DNA of 64,000 nt, taken from Dysidea avara (Eukaryota > Porifera > Demospongiae > Dictyoceratida > Dysideidae). A model generated the notes under the pieces. That model made no database searches. It saw only the letters and a program-made list of their open reading frames with translations, and was not told where the DNA came from. Position 1 is the first letter of the stretch. Each line of letters opens with the position of its first letter. Positions 53,877 to 64,000 of the stretch are shown here, piece after piece. Location: positions 60,648,574 to 60,712,573 of the forward strand of contig NC_089272.1 of assembly GCF_963678975.1 (NCBI RefSeq), read 5' to 3'. A program made the translations under genes and the position numbers.

Positions 53877-54252
53877 GGAGTTTGTAAAAGGCGGAATAAG
53901 GAATAACGGAATAACTCGAGTCACAACGAATGGGCGTTTTATATCAATATGGCTTCTTATGCAATGTTAGGGTGATTGTACTGTTACAGCTGTGAACTCA
54001 TCCGTCGTAGACATCCTTGCAATGTTAGGGCGATTGCGTGTGCTGTTACAGTTGTGAACTACACTGCTTCGTCGCTCATAGCCGTCCTAGCGAAGTGATT
54101 ACTATACGCTCTTACTACTACTGTATGTAGCTAAGTATCATTGCGCTAGCACAGCTAGAATATACAGCTAACATTGCATAAGCCATATAAATGCCCGTTC
54201 GTTGTGATGCGAGTTATTCCGCTATTCCTTATTCCGTCTTTTACAAACTCCC
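53877..54252. mobile_element. MULE-type MITE, 376 bp, 9-bp TSD
   Basis: A perfect TSD CTCCATGAT (53868-53876 and 54253-54261) encloses long TIRs that start GGGAGTTTGTAAAAGGCGGA and continue through ATAAGGAATA(A/G)CGGAATAACTC for about 90 bp. The 9-bp TSD with long TIRs fits Mutator-like elements. The interior holds two TGCAATGTTAGGGTGATTG-type direct repeats. It is non-coding and lies upstream of the kinase gene. Confidence 0.85.
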
Positions 54253-54261
54253 CTCCATGAT

Positions 54262-57200
54262 ATAGCTAGTCTAATACATTTTGGAAGTGTTTACAAATCC
54301 GCGAAATTTTTCGTATTTTTAGCAACATCTCAACCTCGAAATATTTGCCCCTCCAACCAAACCATCCCATAGGGCACTGATAACACACGAAACAGGGCAG
54401 AACATCTAGCCCGGGGAAATTTAAAAAAAAATCATACTTACCAATATTCATCAGCTAACTGATCATAGACTAGACTCTAACACTCCCTTCAAGACTTAGG
54501 GATCACACCCCAGGTTTTAAACTTCTAATTAATGCCCATCGTTTAAACATAGCCGGTTTGTGCAGTATTTGTAGTAGCTATAAACCTTCCAAGACTACAT
54601 GAAGAATTTGAGAGGTGATGGTAGTAGTGATAACAAAGGGCAAATGCCAAGATGAAGAAGCAAAGAGTTGATTAGCTCCTTGGATCAATAATCTCCGGCT
54701 AATAGAGCAGTAGCTAAGTGAAATACTCTAATAGAGTATTCACTGATTAGAATGTTCCAAAAAATGCTACTAGCCTGCCTAGTGAGTTACAGCTAGCATA
54801 AAGCTAGCTAAATAAGCTAACCATATAGTAAGAATTCAGTATTGGTTAGCTAACACTAGCTATAGTAGCCTGGCTGTAATTTGTTTTGTAGGTTCAGTGA
54901 GTAGCTACATGGGCAGCAAATGACTTCCATCAGTAATTTTATGGAAGAAGGCTTTAATGAAAAGAAATTTTAAGCACTAAAAAAAGTCCCATTGTATTTT
55001 TTTTACCTAGTGTCTTAAGGTAATTCAGTCCTACAAGATTTACTATAGCTATAAAATAATCTTTTAAACTGAAGCTAATGACTGTGAATGGATTGCATAC
55101 TTATCACATGTAGCTAGATAGAGTGTAGGTACTGTAAATGTTGAACTCTTTCAAAGATTCTGGTAAAATTGATAAACTATAGTACTGTAATCAAGACACC
55201 ATTGTATTTCTGTGTACGTGTGCATTGCAAAAGTTCCAAGAAATACTCAAAAAAATTATGGCATGATAGTAGCGAGGATCAGTAGACCAAAACAAACCAT
55301 CAAGTTTTATTAAACTTCAAGCATTATAAAATTAAAACCTTGCCAGCGTCTGGGGGGCTATACCCCCAGATCCCTGCACCTGAGTCCTACTACCACTAGG
55401 AACCCCTTGTTAGGAATCCTAGATCTGCCTTGTCTAGTGTATCATTCTAGTATACACACTGGATTGTATCATTGTATGTCAGTTGGCATTCTATAAAGCT
55501 GAAAAACTGTCTGTCTGTCAAATGCAAGTGTGTAGACAAAAATTCACTTGAATTCTTTCTGTAAACTGCATGAAAACTGTAAGAAAACACCTATACCAGT
55601 CAACGTAAACTTTATAAGTTGGTTTTTAATGCCTTACCATTAATGATGGAGGTTTAGCTAAATCATCAGGGCACATGCCAAGAGAAAGTCACATGCCTTG
55701 TAAAGCACAAGGTGTGGGTTTGCTTCCAGCTGGTGACCTTTTCTTTTCTTATTTTTTGCATTTAGCGCAACCTTTTTTCTGTATTATTAGAACTTATCAT
55801 GTAACGTTTTTCTGATTCTGAACCTTTTTTGGACAACATTCTTCTCTGAATGTTTGCTTGCCTCTCAATGTAAAATACTTTGACACCAACTTTTAGTATG
55901 GAAATAGCTAAGGGTAATTTTGGTGAGCTACATTGAGCTACATATAGCTGGAAATATGTACATGATATTATACTGTATTTATGTACATGATATTATACTG
56001 TATTTAAAGAGTAGATATTGTTTCAGCATTATAATAAGCTTAGAATGAGTATCCTTGCCATTGTCAGTCATTTGTCACTATGGCAGGCTTAATACACTGA
56101 TGGATGTAGTACTGCTGGAGTGTAGGTGTGCTTGTAGTAAATTACACAACTTTGTACAGGTGGAAGTCACAATTTTACTTGAAAATGAAACATACTTAAT
56201 GGAGAAACTCCTGCACTGTAGGGCAGGTACAATGCATTACTGTAGGGCAGGTATACTGATGCTATACATTATAATTTCTTTCTGTTGTCAGTTAAATGTC
56301 ATGTCTACTATTATAAATTACATCATCACCTGTGTGGTAATATCACATAGCTCTGCTGTTAAGCTTACCTGCTTGCATCACTGGCAGGATGCAGCTTCAT
56401 GTTTAATGTGACATCACCATGCATACATAAAGTTTAATGCTTGCATGGTTTTCATTACACTTATTAATAAATATAATAGTTAATGTGGAGATGGTAGCAA
56501 AGGGTAATTTTAAGATTAATGTCATGTAACTATGCATGCAGGAAAGTCCTGCACTGTAGGGAAGGTACCAATGCTATAGTCATTTCTTTTTTATGCTGGT
56601 CAGTGAGTTAAAAGTCATTGAATGATGTTACAGGTATCACCTGCATATAGGTACATGTACACACCTGTCTGGTGTATACACATTACTATAGTTGTCTTTA
56701 GCTTAAAAGGCTTATTGTTAAAGGGTTCATGTAGTACTACATGCATGGTCACAAAATTTCAGTACAATATATATATTTCAGGCCTAATATATATCACCAT
56801 AATATGCATGCATGCTGTGTGAATACGTGGTGCTGATATTTAACATTTATGACTTTTAGTTAGTGTGGACATGGTCCTGCAGGTATAGGGCAGGTACCAA
56901 TGCTAGTTCTATCACATAAAGACAGGTGAATCTCCTTTGGCATGTATTGAACAACAGTGCTACACAGGGTGTAGTGAGTCTAATGTTTGAATATTTAATG
57001 TTTATTGGGTAACCTCATCAGTTCTATGAACTGTTTCTCAGCAGTGCAAAATGTACAATATTAGCTTAAAAGCAGATTTTAAAAGTGACAAAAAAGAACT
57101 CATCAAGATTAGCAGTACTAATGTAGGGGGTAAATTTTTGTTTGATTGTTTTGTTGATGATAATACTGGAAACAATTGCATGATAAACCTTGGTCACGTG

Positions 57201-57310
57201 TAACCACAAAGACTGGCTCAAAAATGAAACTACTGTGGGCATGGCAAGGGTGAGAAATACAAAAATATAAAATTATACTACAAGGTTCTAAGTATAGTAC
57301 GTAGCCACTA
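54262..57310. other. Non-coding DNA; one decayed SINE-like head
   Basis: No supported gene. At about 55645-55740 a stretch with TTTAGCTAAATCATCAGGGC and GGTGTGGGTTTGCTTCCAGC resembles a degraded tRNA-derived head, followed by T-rich DNA. The plus-strand frame at 56055-56411 has no domain character. ATGATATTATACTGTATTTA is duplicated in tandem near 55965-56005. Confidence 0.4.
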
Positions 57311-57315
57311 AACTC

Positions 57316-57840
57316 ATCAATATGCACATTTTACTAGTATTTATTACAAATTCACCTGAAAGTAAAACAAACAAAAGTCAAACTAACTGTGAAATTGTCA
57401 CTCAGCACCTTCGTGCATACTAAGCGCCTCTAAAATAATTATCGTGATGCCGTTGTTTAAGACATTCAGCAGGGGCGGATCCAGGAGCTGGCTAGGGGAG
57501 GGGCACAAATAGGGTAAGTTGTAGGTGGTTGCATGCATGGGGAGAACCATATTCTCTATAGTTCAGTGCTGCTTTTTTAAAGCAGCAAATAATCACCTCT
57601 TAGTGGTGTCTCACTGTTGATATTTGCCATTTTGGCCTTTTCAGATGGTTGTGAAGTCTTAACTGAAACTGTTTAAAAGGCTCTGAATGTCTTAAATAAC
57701 AGCAACACGATAATTATTTTTAGAGGCGCTTAGTACGCACGAAGGTGTTGAGTGACTATTTTACAGTTAGTTTGACTTCGGTTCGCTTTGGTCTCAGGTG
57801 AATTTGTAAGAAATGCTAGTAAAATGTGCATATTTTCATA
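57316..57840. repeat. Inverted repeat A (interleaved with B)
   Basis: The segment at 57316-57465 (GCACATTTTACTAGTATTT, GTGAAATTGTCACTCAGCAC, CTTCGTGCATACTAAGCGCC) pairs with 57692-57840 as its reverse complement with about 85% apparent identity by eye. The space between the arms is the left arm of repeat B. It is non-coding. Confidence 0.7.
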
Positions 57841-58182
57841 AGTTTTAAACTGATCTCGGTTGGCCTGACATAAAATTTACTAGCTGTTTTAATCAGAAGC
57901 ATGGCAGTCTCCTCCACAAGGTGGAGAAGGGGGGGGGCATTTGCCCCAAATGCCCCATCCTGGATCCGCCATTGTTCAGGGCCTTTTAAACAGCTTTTAA
58001 GGCTTTGCAACCATCTGCAAAGGCCAAAATGGCAAAAATCGACAGTGAGACACTACTAAGAGGTGATTATTTGTTGCTTCAAAAATGCAGCAACTAACAA
58101 GAGAATCCCAGCTAGTCCCAGCCACCTACAACTTAGCCTGTTTGTGCCCCTCCCCTTGCCAGCTCCTGGATCCGCCCCTGAG
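57471..58182. mobile_element. Foldback element B with CAGGGGCGGATCCAGGA ends
   Basis: The left terminus CAGGGGCGGATCCAGGAGCT is the exact complement of the right terminus near 58163-58182. Pairing continues through CTAGGGGAGGGGCACAAA and TTGTAGGTGG, then through AGCAAATAATCACCTCTTA and ATTTGCCATTTTGGCCTTTT, for arms of about 215 bp. The ends look like hAT MITEs, but the flanks (ACATTCAG and AGTACTGC) are not an 8-bp duplication. The loop contains the right arm of repeat A and another GGATCCGCCATTG end near 57970. Confidence 0.75.
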
Positions 58183-58189
58183 TACTGCT

Positions 58190-60870
58190 ATAAATTGTTA
58201 ATGAATTTGCTTTACTTAAAGGAATATAAACAGATTAATAGTAGGAGTATATATTCATGTTGAGTATGTTCATGATTTCTGTGTATAGAAGACACTGTAT
58301 GATGGCCTTCAGTGTTTGCTTCAATAACATCTTCTGCTTGATGCTTCAGCCCACTGCTGGTCTTCCACTTATAATTTGTCAGCTACACTCCAATCTCTGT
58401 TCTTAGAAAATGGCGTGTGAGCAATAATTAAGTTTCAATAGAAATTTATTGTTTACTAAGAGACTCAATCAGAAGTCCCTAAGGAGGAACTGGAGACAGG
58501 AGTCAGAAACATGACAGAAATGGTCAAATCTTCATAGATGTATCTACAGTATATATATTGTAGTATGGTGCATGCATGGGCAGATTGAAGGCTGAAACCA
58601 GTAAATCAGTTTAAATAATTGTACCATCAAGACAGTAATAGTAGTGAGTAAAATCGTTCCTTGTGTACAGCGGTAGCTAAAATTAGCCTTCCTTTCTTGT
58701 TCCTTCCATATTACCAATGGGCGCTTTCTACAGGGTGACTTGAAAAACAGTTGAACTCTTTGCATTGATATGTACACACCCCATTACCACATATCAGTTA
58801 GAACACACCCATTTGGTTTCTATCTGATTTGTAAATAACTCCACCCTTGGGCCTATCATGTTTACAAAACCTCATGAGTGTGTTGCAACTACTGTATAAT
58901 GTGAAACCCTTGCTTAGTGAAATTCCATCTTGTTGAAAGATCAGCTCTAAGAATCACATTGTAATAAACATATTGTTTTAATGACTAATAAAACCACCTC
59001 CTACAGTTGTCACCTTGTATAGTTGGTTACCTTGCAAAGTGACAATGATGTGGTGGTCAGATTTTAATATTAGTGCAACCCCTTTACACTGTAAACTACT
59101 GTAGAACTTATTTGTATTTGTAACAGACTAACAGCAGTCTTTGATCCACCTATGTATCGTGGTACTTGTGTTTTGTAATTTCACATTGTGTAGCACAGAA
59201 AATAAGGAAACAACTATGCAATTATAACCAAGACATGCATTGAATTGAGGCATTGTATATAGTTTATTACAATAGTCAATGCAATGCTACTTGTTTAGAC
59301 ATAATGTCAGCACTCTTTTGGACATCACTGGTGAGAAGGGGCCCACCGTGTCCAGTTTAGAGAACGACACCAATGGTGTATGGGTCATAAACATAGTGCT
59401 GATGCAAAGAATATAGAGAATATTGCAAAGTATGCTTAAGGCTGTAGAGCAGTTTCTATGAAAATAATTGAGGGGTATATCTGGAGTGGAATTAGAGAGA
59501 GTCTATAGGAAAATCAAATCATTAAGAATTAGTGGGTGAAGTTGAAATGTACATTATTAAAATAAGAATACTGTGACTGTTCATTTGATGACTACTTTAT
59601 TAGGATACGCATCTTTATAATATTTTTTGTAGCAAGTCGCTGTTGAAGTTCATCCAAATGTAAGATCTTGTGACCGTGGTTTATTTCCTGTAGTGAAACT
59701 GATTATTTTTTATAATGGTTTAACAATGCACTCTCTTTCATGGCAACATATAATTTTATGTACTTTTTTGTGATGAAAGTGCTTAGTGTTGAAAAGAAAT
59801 ACTTTTATTTGGTTTCCTCACATGATAAGATGACATTAGTCCCCTCACTGCAGAATTTGTTGAGGTTCCAGTCTACTGCTTCTGTATAATAACAAGATGG
59901 TACAACTGAAAGTATCAATTCATTGCATACACTATACATATAGCCATGACGGAGGCAGATCTATGTATATAAGATTTCCCAAAGGAGGGTGCTAAGCTAG
60001 GGGCATCTATAGTGGGGGCTAAAAATGTGGCATCTGGTTGATATAGACACTCAGCATGAGTAGGTTTTTTTTTAATTTTGCAAATTTAGCTTTCTGAGGT
60101 GGAATTTGGCAATACTGAACCTTATTGAATAAACATTGTGAGCCACTTTATCTAAGTTAAATCATTATTAAATTTTTTTATTAACTTTCATGTAAGGGGA
60201 ACAGCATAAAGCTGCAGTATGGTTTGAGTTCTAATTTGAATTTCAAGGGTTTTGTGAGTTGGTCTTTAGTTTACTGATGGTGTTCTAATAATTGACTGTT
60301 CCATTAGAGCATTTCTATGTTCAGCAACTTTTATAGCAGATTTTCCCTCTTGTTGATTCCTAGAAGAGATTAGCTCTTCTCATCTCACTCTTTCCATGTT
60401 TTCATTGCCCATGCATGTATGCTTGTGATGATGATGCTTGTTTTGCCAACCTATTGATATACGTAGTTAGAAGCACAATTGTAAGTGTGTTTCCAGATCA
60501 TTGAGCTACTATACAGTGTATGAGTCTATTATACAGAGACTCGAGATGCATGAAATGAAAGTAGGAGCACTCTGCTATTGCTTGTTTCCTTATGTTATCT
60601 TAAAAAGTTGTGTGATTGTCACATTTAAGAATTATCTACAATACTTACTATTGACCAACTAAAATTATCCCAATAGTGCATAAGGAACTCATTTATCTAT
60701 GTTCCTAAGCAATTAATGCATGCCAATGATGTTCAGCAACACTTCAAACAGAAATCACCGATGCCTTTTAGTGTTGTACCGATATGCATTTTTCACATTT
60801 CCCTATAGTTTAGCATAATTTTAAGACATAACTCTACAGGACAAAGCCAGTAACATAGCATATAAACTGT
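58190..60870. other. Non-coding AT-rich DNA
   Basis: I find no domain-bearing frame, RNA gene or clear repeat. All minus- and plus-strand frames are short. Confidence 0.3.
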
Positions 60871-60973
60871 AAACAATGGGGTGTTCCATTACACCCCACT
60901 GGAGGCATTATATATACACCCACACCTCAAAAGGTGTTTGCATGTGTACACCCACAGAGTGTTTAGATACAAC

Positions 60974-61956
60974 TAGGGCTGGGCGGTTTCTCGGTATTAT
61001 AGTAATACCGCGGTATTGCAATGAAACGATATCTGTATCGCGTAGATTTCGGTGAAACGATAATATCACGATATCGATATTATTACGATTTTTAGTGTTT
61101 GTGACAGCTTATTAATCCCTTAAGGTTGTTATAATGCACCTCAAATAATCACGTGATACTACTGCAAACAAGGACCTAGCACTAGCTAGTCAATTTTTTT
61201 ATACAAAGATCGAGATACTCTAATAAGGTATATGCTGATATTTTGGATCAGGTTGCATTAAGGGTCGCATAGCTTAAAATATGCTCACAGGGTTAAATCC
61301 TGTAGATTTAGAAAGAAATGAATGATACTAATTCAGATCAACATAGACAGTGATCATAAGCTAACTGCAAATCCAATTAAGAGATAACTTAGTTCATTAA
61401 GCAGGAATACTGCTCTGGATTAGCTACATGTACCTCTTACCATGTAGTAAGGAGCATGAAGATATAAAGTGCAAAAACCAAGTCAACTATGGTGTTTTGA
61501 ATGCCATTAGAGTGCCTGTAAATATTTCTACAACATTTACCATAATTGAATATAAAATAATTAACTTATCAAGTAATGAACACTGTGACCCATAATACCC
61601 CCATATGACTCATAACAGGAGCACATAAAGTACTTTAGAGAAAAAATCATACAGCCCACCACATGGTAGGATAATTTTTGAAATTTTAGGATAGTGTAGT
61701 TTATGGGTACACCTTTACCTACAAGTAGTATGAAAAATTGGGGTCACATTATTAGGTGATAAGAATGTTTTTAACTTAAGTGACTCATAATACCCACATA
61801 TACCTTAGAACAGTCAGCTAGGATCGAGATACCCTAATAAAGCAGTCAGCTACTCTAATATAGCAGTCATCTTTAATAACCGCGATAAATAGTAATATCG
61901 TGATATATTTCTGCACGATATATCGTGAAGCGAAACTCCAATACCGCCCAGCCCTA
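60974..61956. mobile_element. hAT-type MITE, 983 bp, 8-bp TSD
   Basis: A perfect TSD GATACAAC (60966-60973 and 61957-61964) flanks termini TAGGGCTGGGCGGT and the complement ACCGCCCAGCCCTA. Sub-terminal ATATCGTGATAT/CGGTAT words pair. The interior holds dispersed repeats at 61483-61808, so it is a composite. It has no transposase; hAT character is inferred from TSD length and end motif. Confidence 0.85.
61483..61808 (+). repeat. Dispersed repeat copies inside the hAT MITE
   Basis: 61483-61585 matches 13507-13600 and 61585-61808 matches 18232-18481, here joined end to end. The combination suggests a longer parental repeat of at least 325 bp, of which the other two sites carry only parts. Confidence 0.7.
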
Positions 61957-61964
61957 GATACAAC

Positions 61965-62580
61965 CAAGGGTGTTTTGTAAAAATTTGTCCTACAGGAGTC
62001 GTTTAATAGGCACTGTTAGTGTAATCTGAAGTAGGCCCTCATACACTTTGGGTGTTAATTATTGTGAGATAAGAGTAAACATAATGTGGGAATTATGCTC
62101 CTTATGACATTATTTGTGTTACTTCACTCCTTCAGTAAATTTGCCTTCATATATTTAAACCCACAATCGAAAGTGGTATTTGTTGGTTATGTTATATATA
62201 CAAATCCAGTATCTTTAAAAGACAAGGAGGTCATTGCTGGAGAGAATTGTAGTACGTATGTAAGTTATATGGTATTGCACACTTAATGCATTGTACTGAG
62301 TCAGCTACAAATCTATGTTTGCTGTATTGTACAGTTCTCACATAGTATTATCCAAGAACTGTGTGGCACAGAGCATTCAGTGAAGTTTTTTTTAAAAGAG
62401 GTGTTCTTAAACACCTTATGGGTGTACAGAAACCCCTATGAGTGTAATGGAACACCCCATAAGGGTGTAACTGAACACCTGAGGGCAGAGGCATAGCTAA
62501 GGTGGGGACTGGTAGAGCACAGGCCCAACCAATCAGCTTTAGTGCCCTACCAACTCAATTTGCAGAAACTGTTCAAGCGC
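61965..62580. other. Unassigned DNA
   Basis: No gene. Contains repeated phrases GGGTGTACAG, GGAACACCCCATAAGGGTGT and a GCATAGCTAAGGTGGGGACT end that resembles a hAT terminus near 62490. Confidence 0.3.
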
Positions 62581-62581
62581 A

Positions 62582-62935
62582 ATTGAAATACCCTAATCTA
62601 ATCCAAAACAGCCAAGCTGTAAAAAAAGAGTGCGGCCCTCAAAAAGGCTATGGTGAAAAAAGATGTGAAATCCAAGGTGGCAGCCAAGAAATGGCTGTGA
62701 TGATAGGTTAATGATAAAAATTTTAATAATGACAATTCAGGTGAATTTTTGTGCTGCTTGGTCTTGGCACAAAATTCACCTGAATTGTCGTTATTAAAAT
62801 TTTTACCATTAACCTACCATCACAGCCATTTCTTGGCCGCCACCTTGGATTTCACATCTTTTTTCACCATAGCCTTTTTGAGGGCTGCACTCTTTTTTTA
62901 CAGCTTGGCTGTTTTGGACTAGATTTCACTTCTTT
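62582..62935. repeat. 350-bp near-perfect palindrome
   Basis: The arms of about 165 bp start CCAAAACAGCCAAGCTGTAA and run through GGCTATGGTGAAAAAAGATG, GAAATCCAAGGTGGC and AATGGCTGTGATG to a centre at about 62757 (GAATTTTTGTGCTGCTTGGT). Only a handful of substitutions separate the arms. It is non-coding and no TSD is seen. Likely a foldback MITE. Confidence 0.85.
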
Positions 62936-63075
62936 TTGTATTTGTATTTCTCAAAGCCAGCCTATGGCTGGCTTTGGTACTTTTTTAACCTATCTTTTTT
63001 TCTTTACCACAGGAAGAAGAAAAGATGAAGCAGATGTACTTTAAATATTTCTGATTTTATCAGTAAATGTGAAAA

Positions 63076-63122
63076 TTATATATATACGTATATATATATA
63101 TATATATTACATATATTTATTA
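63076..63122 (+). repeat. (TA)n microsatellite
   Basis: An alternating TATATATACGTATATATATA stretch. Confidence 0.9.
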
Positions 63123-63930
63123 CAGAACTCTCCATGGTGGTTTCTTTGTAACTGAACACTCTACGAGGTGACTTCTTCTAGCTGCTCCCTCTACAGGGTG
63201 AATTGTGTGTAGCTGAAAGATCTACAAAGTAACTTCTTCTAGCTGATCTCTCTACAGGATGATTTGTTTGTAGCTGAATTCTGTACAGGTGATTTGTTTG
63301 CAGCTGAGCTCTTTACAGAATGGTTTCTTTGTAGCTGAACTCTCTACAAGGTAACTTCTTCTAACTGATCTCTCTAAAGGGAGATTTGTTTGTAGTTGAA
63401 CTCTCTACAGGTGATTTGTTTGCAGCTGAACTCTCTACATGATAGTTTCTTTGTAGCTGAACACTCTACAAGGTAACTTCTTCTAGCTAATGTCTCTACG
63501 GGGTCATTAGTTTGTTGCTGAATTCTCTACATGGTGGTTTCTTTGTAACTGAACTCTCTACAAGGTAACTTCTGCTAGCTGATCTCTCTACAGGGTGATT
63601 TGTTTGTAGCTGAATTCTGTACAGGTGATTTGTTTGCAGCTGAGCTCTTTACAGAATGGTTTCTTTGTAGCTGAACTCTCTACAAGGTAACTTCTTCTAA
63701 CTGATCTCTCTAAAGGGAGATTTGTTTGTAGTTAAACTCTCTACAGGTGATTTGCTTGCAGCTGAACTCTCTACATGATGGTTTCTTTGTAGCTGAACAC
63801 TTTATAAGGTAACTTCTTCTAGCTAATGTCTTTACGGGGTCATTAGTTTGTAGCTGAATTCTCTACATGGTGGTTTCTTTGTAGCTGAACTCTCTACAAG
63901 GTAACTTCTTCTAGCTGATGTCTCTACAAG
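63123..63930 (+). repeat. Satellite-like array of ~38-bp subunits, ~335-bp higher-order unit
   Basis: Subunits contain GTAGCTGAACTCTCTACA plus alternating AGGTAACTTCTTCTAGCTGA, GGGTGATTTGTTTGTAGCTG or TGGTTTCTTTGTAGCTGAAC. The segment beginning AGGTAACTTCTTCTAACTG recurs at 63349 and 63686, and CTAATGTCT(C/T)TACGGGGTC recurs at about 63487 and 63822, giving a higher-order period near 335 bp. The array may extend little beyond 63930, where unrelated sequence starts. Confidence 0.85.
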
Positions 63931-64000
63931 TTTTAATCTTTGACTTGTCATGTTGATCATGACAAGGAGGGGGAGAATGAATGGAAGATTGTTAAGTATT

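Larger units (their letters stand above)
60876..62480. repeat. Diverged outer inverted words around the hAT MITE
   Basis: GGGGTGTTCCATTACACCCC (60876 onward) and CACACCTCAAAAGGTGTTT pair with GAGTGTAATGGAACACCCCA and AACACCTTATGGGTGT at 62395-62470. This suggests an older, decayed foldback that was invaded by the MITE at 60974. Weak. Confidence 0.4.

Noticed and set aside
56055-56411. 118-codon plus-strand frame as a host gene
   Set aside because: It has no domain, signal peptide or splice context, is rich in Cys/His by chance, and contains internal duplicated GTAGGGCAGGTA phrases.
63123-63930. CRISPR-like or regulatory array at the right end
   Set aside because: The subunits are all variants of one 38-bp word with no spacer class; it is satellite-like DNA.

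Overview
The window looks like genomic DNA of an animal, most likely a demosponge. It is AT-rich and sparse in genes, with spliceosomal GT-AG introns. Transposons, foldback elements and dead retroelement fragments fill most of it. No bacterial operons, rRNA or CRISPR arrays are visible. The sponge assignment is inference from overall character: an expanded-type receptor-less kinase gene, a galaxin-like repeat gene, many CR1/L2-like LINE fragments ending in (TAA)n, and hAT/MULE foldback MITEs.

Layout. 1-2.9 kb: a RecQ-helicase 5' fragment, a divergent inverted duplication of its upstream DNA, and a retroposed insert with a 15-bp target-site duplication (TSD). 2.9-9.0 kb: two large inverted-repeat structures, the second enclosing a CR1-like LINE 3' half. 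9.0-18.7 kb: mostly non-coding, with hAT-type and foldback MITEs. 18.7-26.9 kb: a three-level nest. A roughly 640-bp MITE holds a roughly 1.48-kb foldback MITE, which holds a complete 6.1-kb Mutator-like (MULE) element. The MULE has 36-bp terminal inverted repeats (TIRs), an 8-bp TSD and one 11-exon gene encoding a DDE transposase, a SWIM finger, a PHD finger and a USP-like C-terminus. 27.0-28.1 kb: a galaxin-like tandem-repeat gene on the minus strand. 28.4-36.4 kb: a LINE graveyard with one hAT MITE. 36.4-43.1 kb: SINE heads, MITEs, a dispersed repeat family and a kinase pseudogene fragment. 43.1-47.5 kb: an apparently complete Ty3/Gypsy LTR retrotransposon with identical 142-bp LTRs and a 5-bp TSD. 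47.7-48.5 kb: an inverted copy of the dispersed repeat ending in a long (GAGT)n array. 50.7-53.6 kb: a protein-kinase gene on the minus strand, split by a 1.94-kb element with TIRs and an 8-bp TSD that carries about 18 copies of an 80-bp G-rich minisatellite. 53.7-64 kb: further MITEs, a 350-bp palindrome and a terminal satellite-like array.

Only the kinase gene, and possibly the galaxin-like gene, look like host genes. The two elements with full coding capacity are the Gypsy element (open) and the MULE (one frameshift and one in-frame stop). The strongest leads for unusual biology are the MULE fusion protein with its nesting, and the transposon-like insert between the kinase exons.
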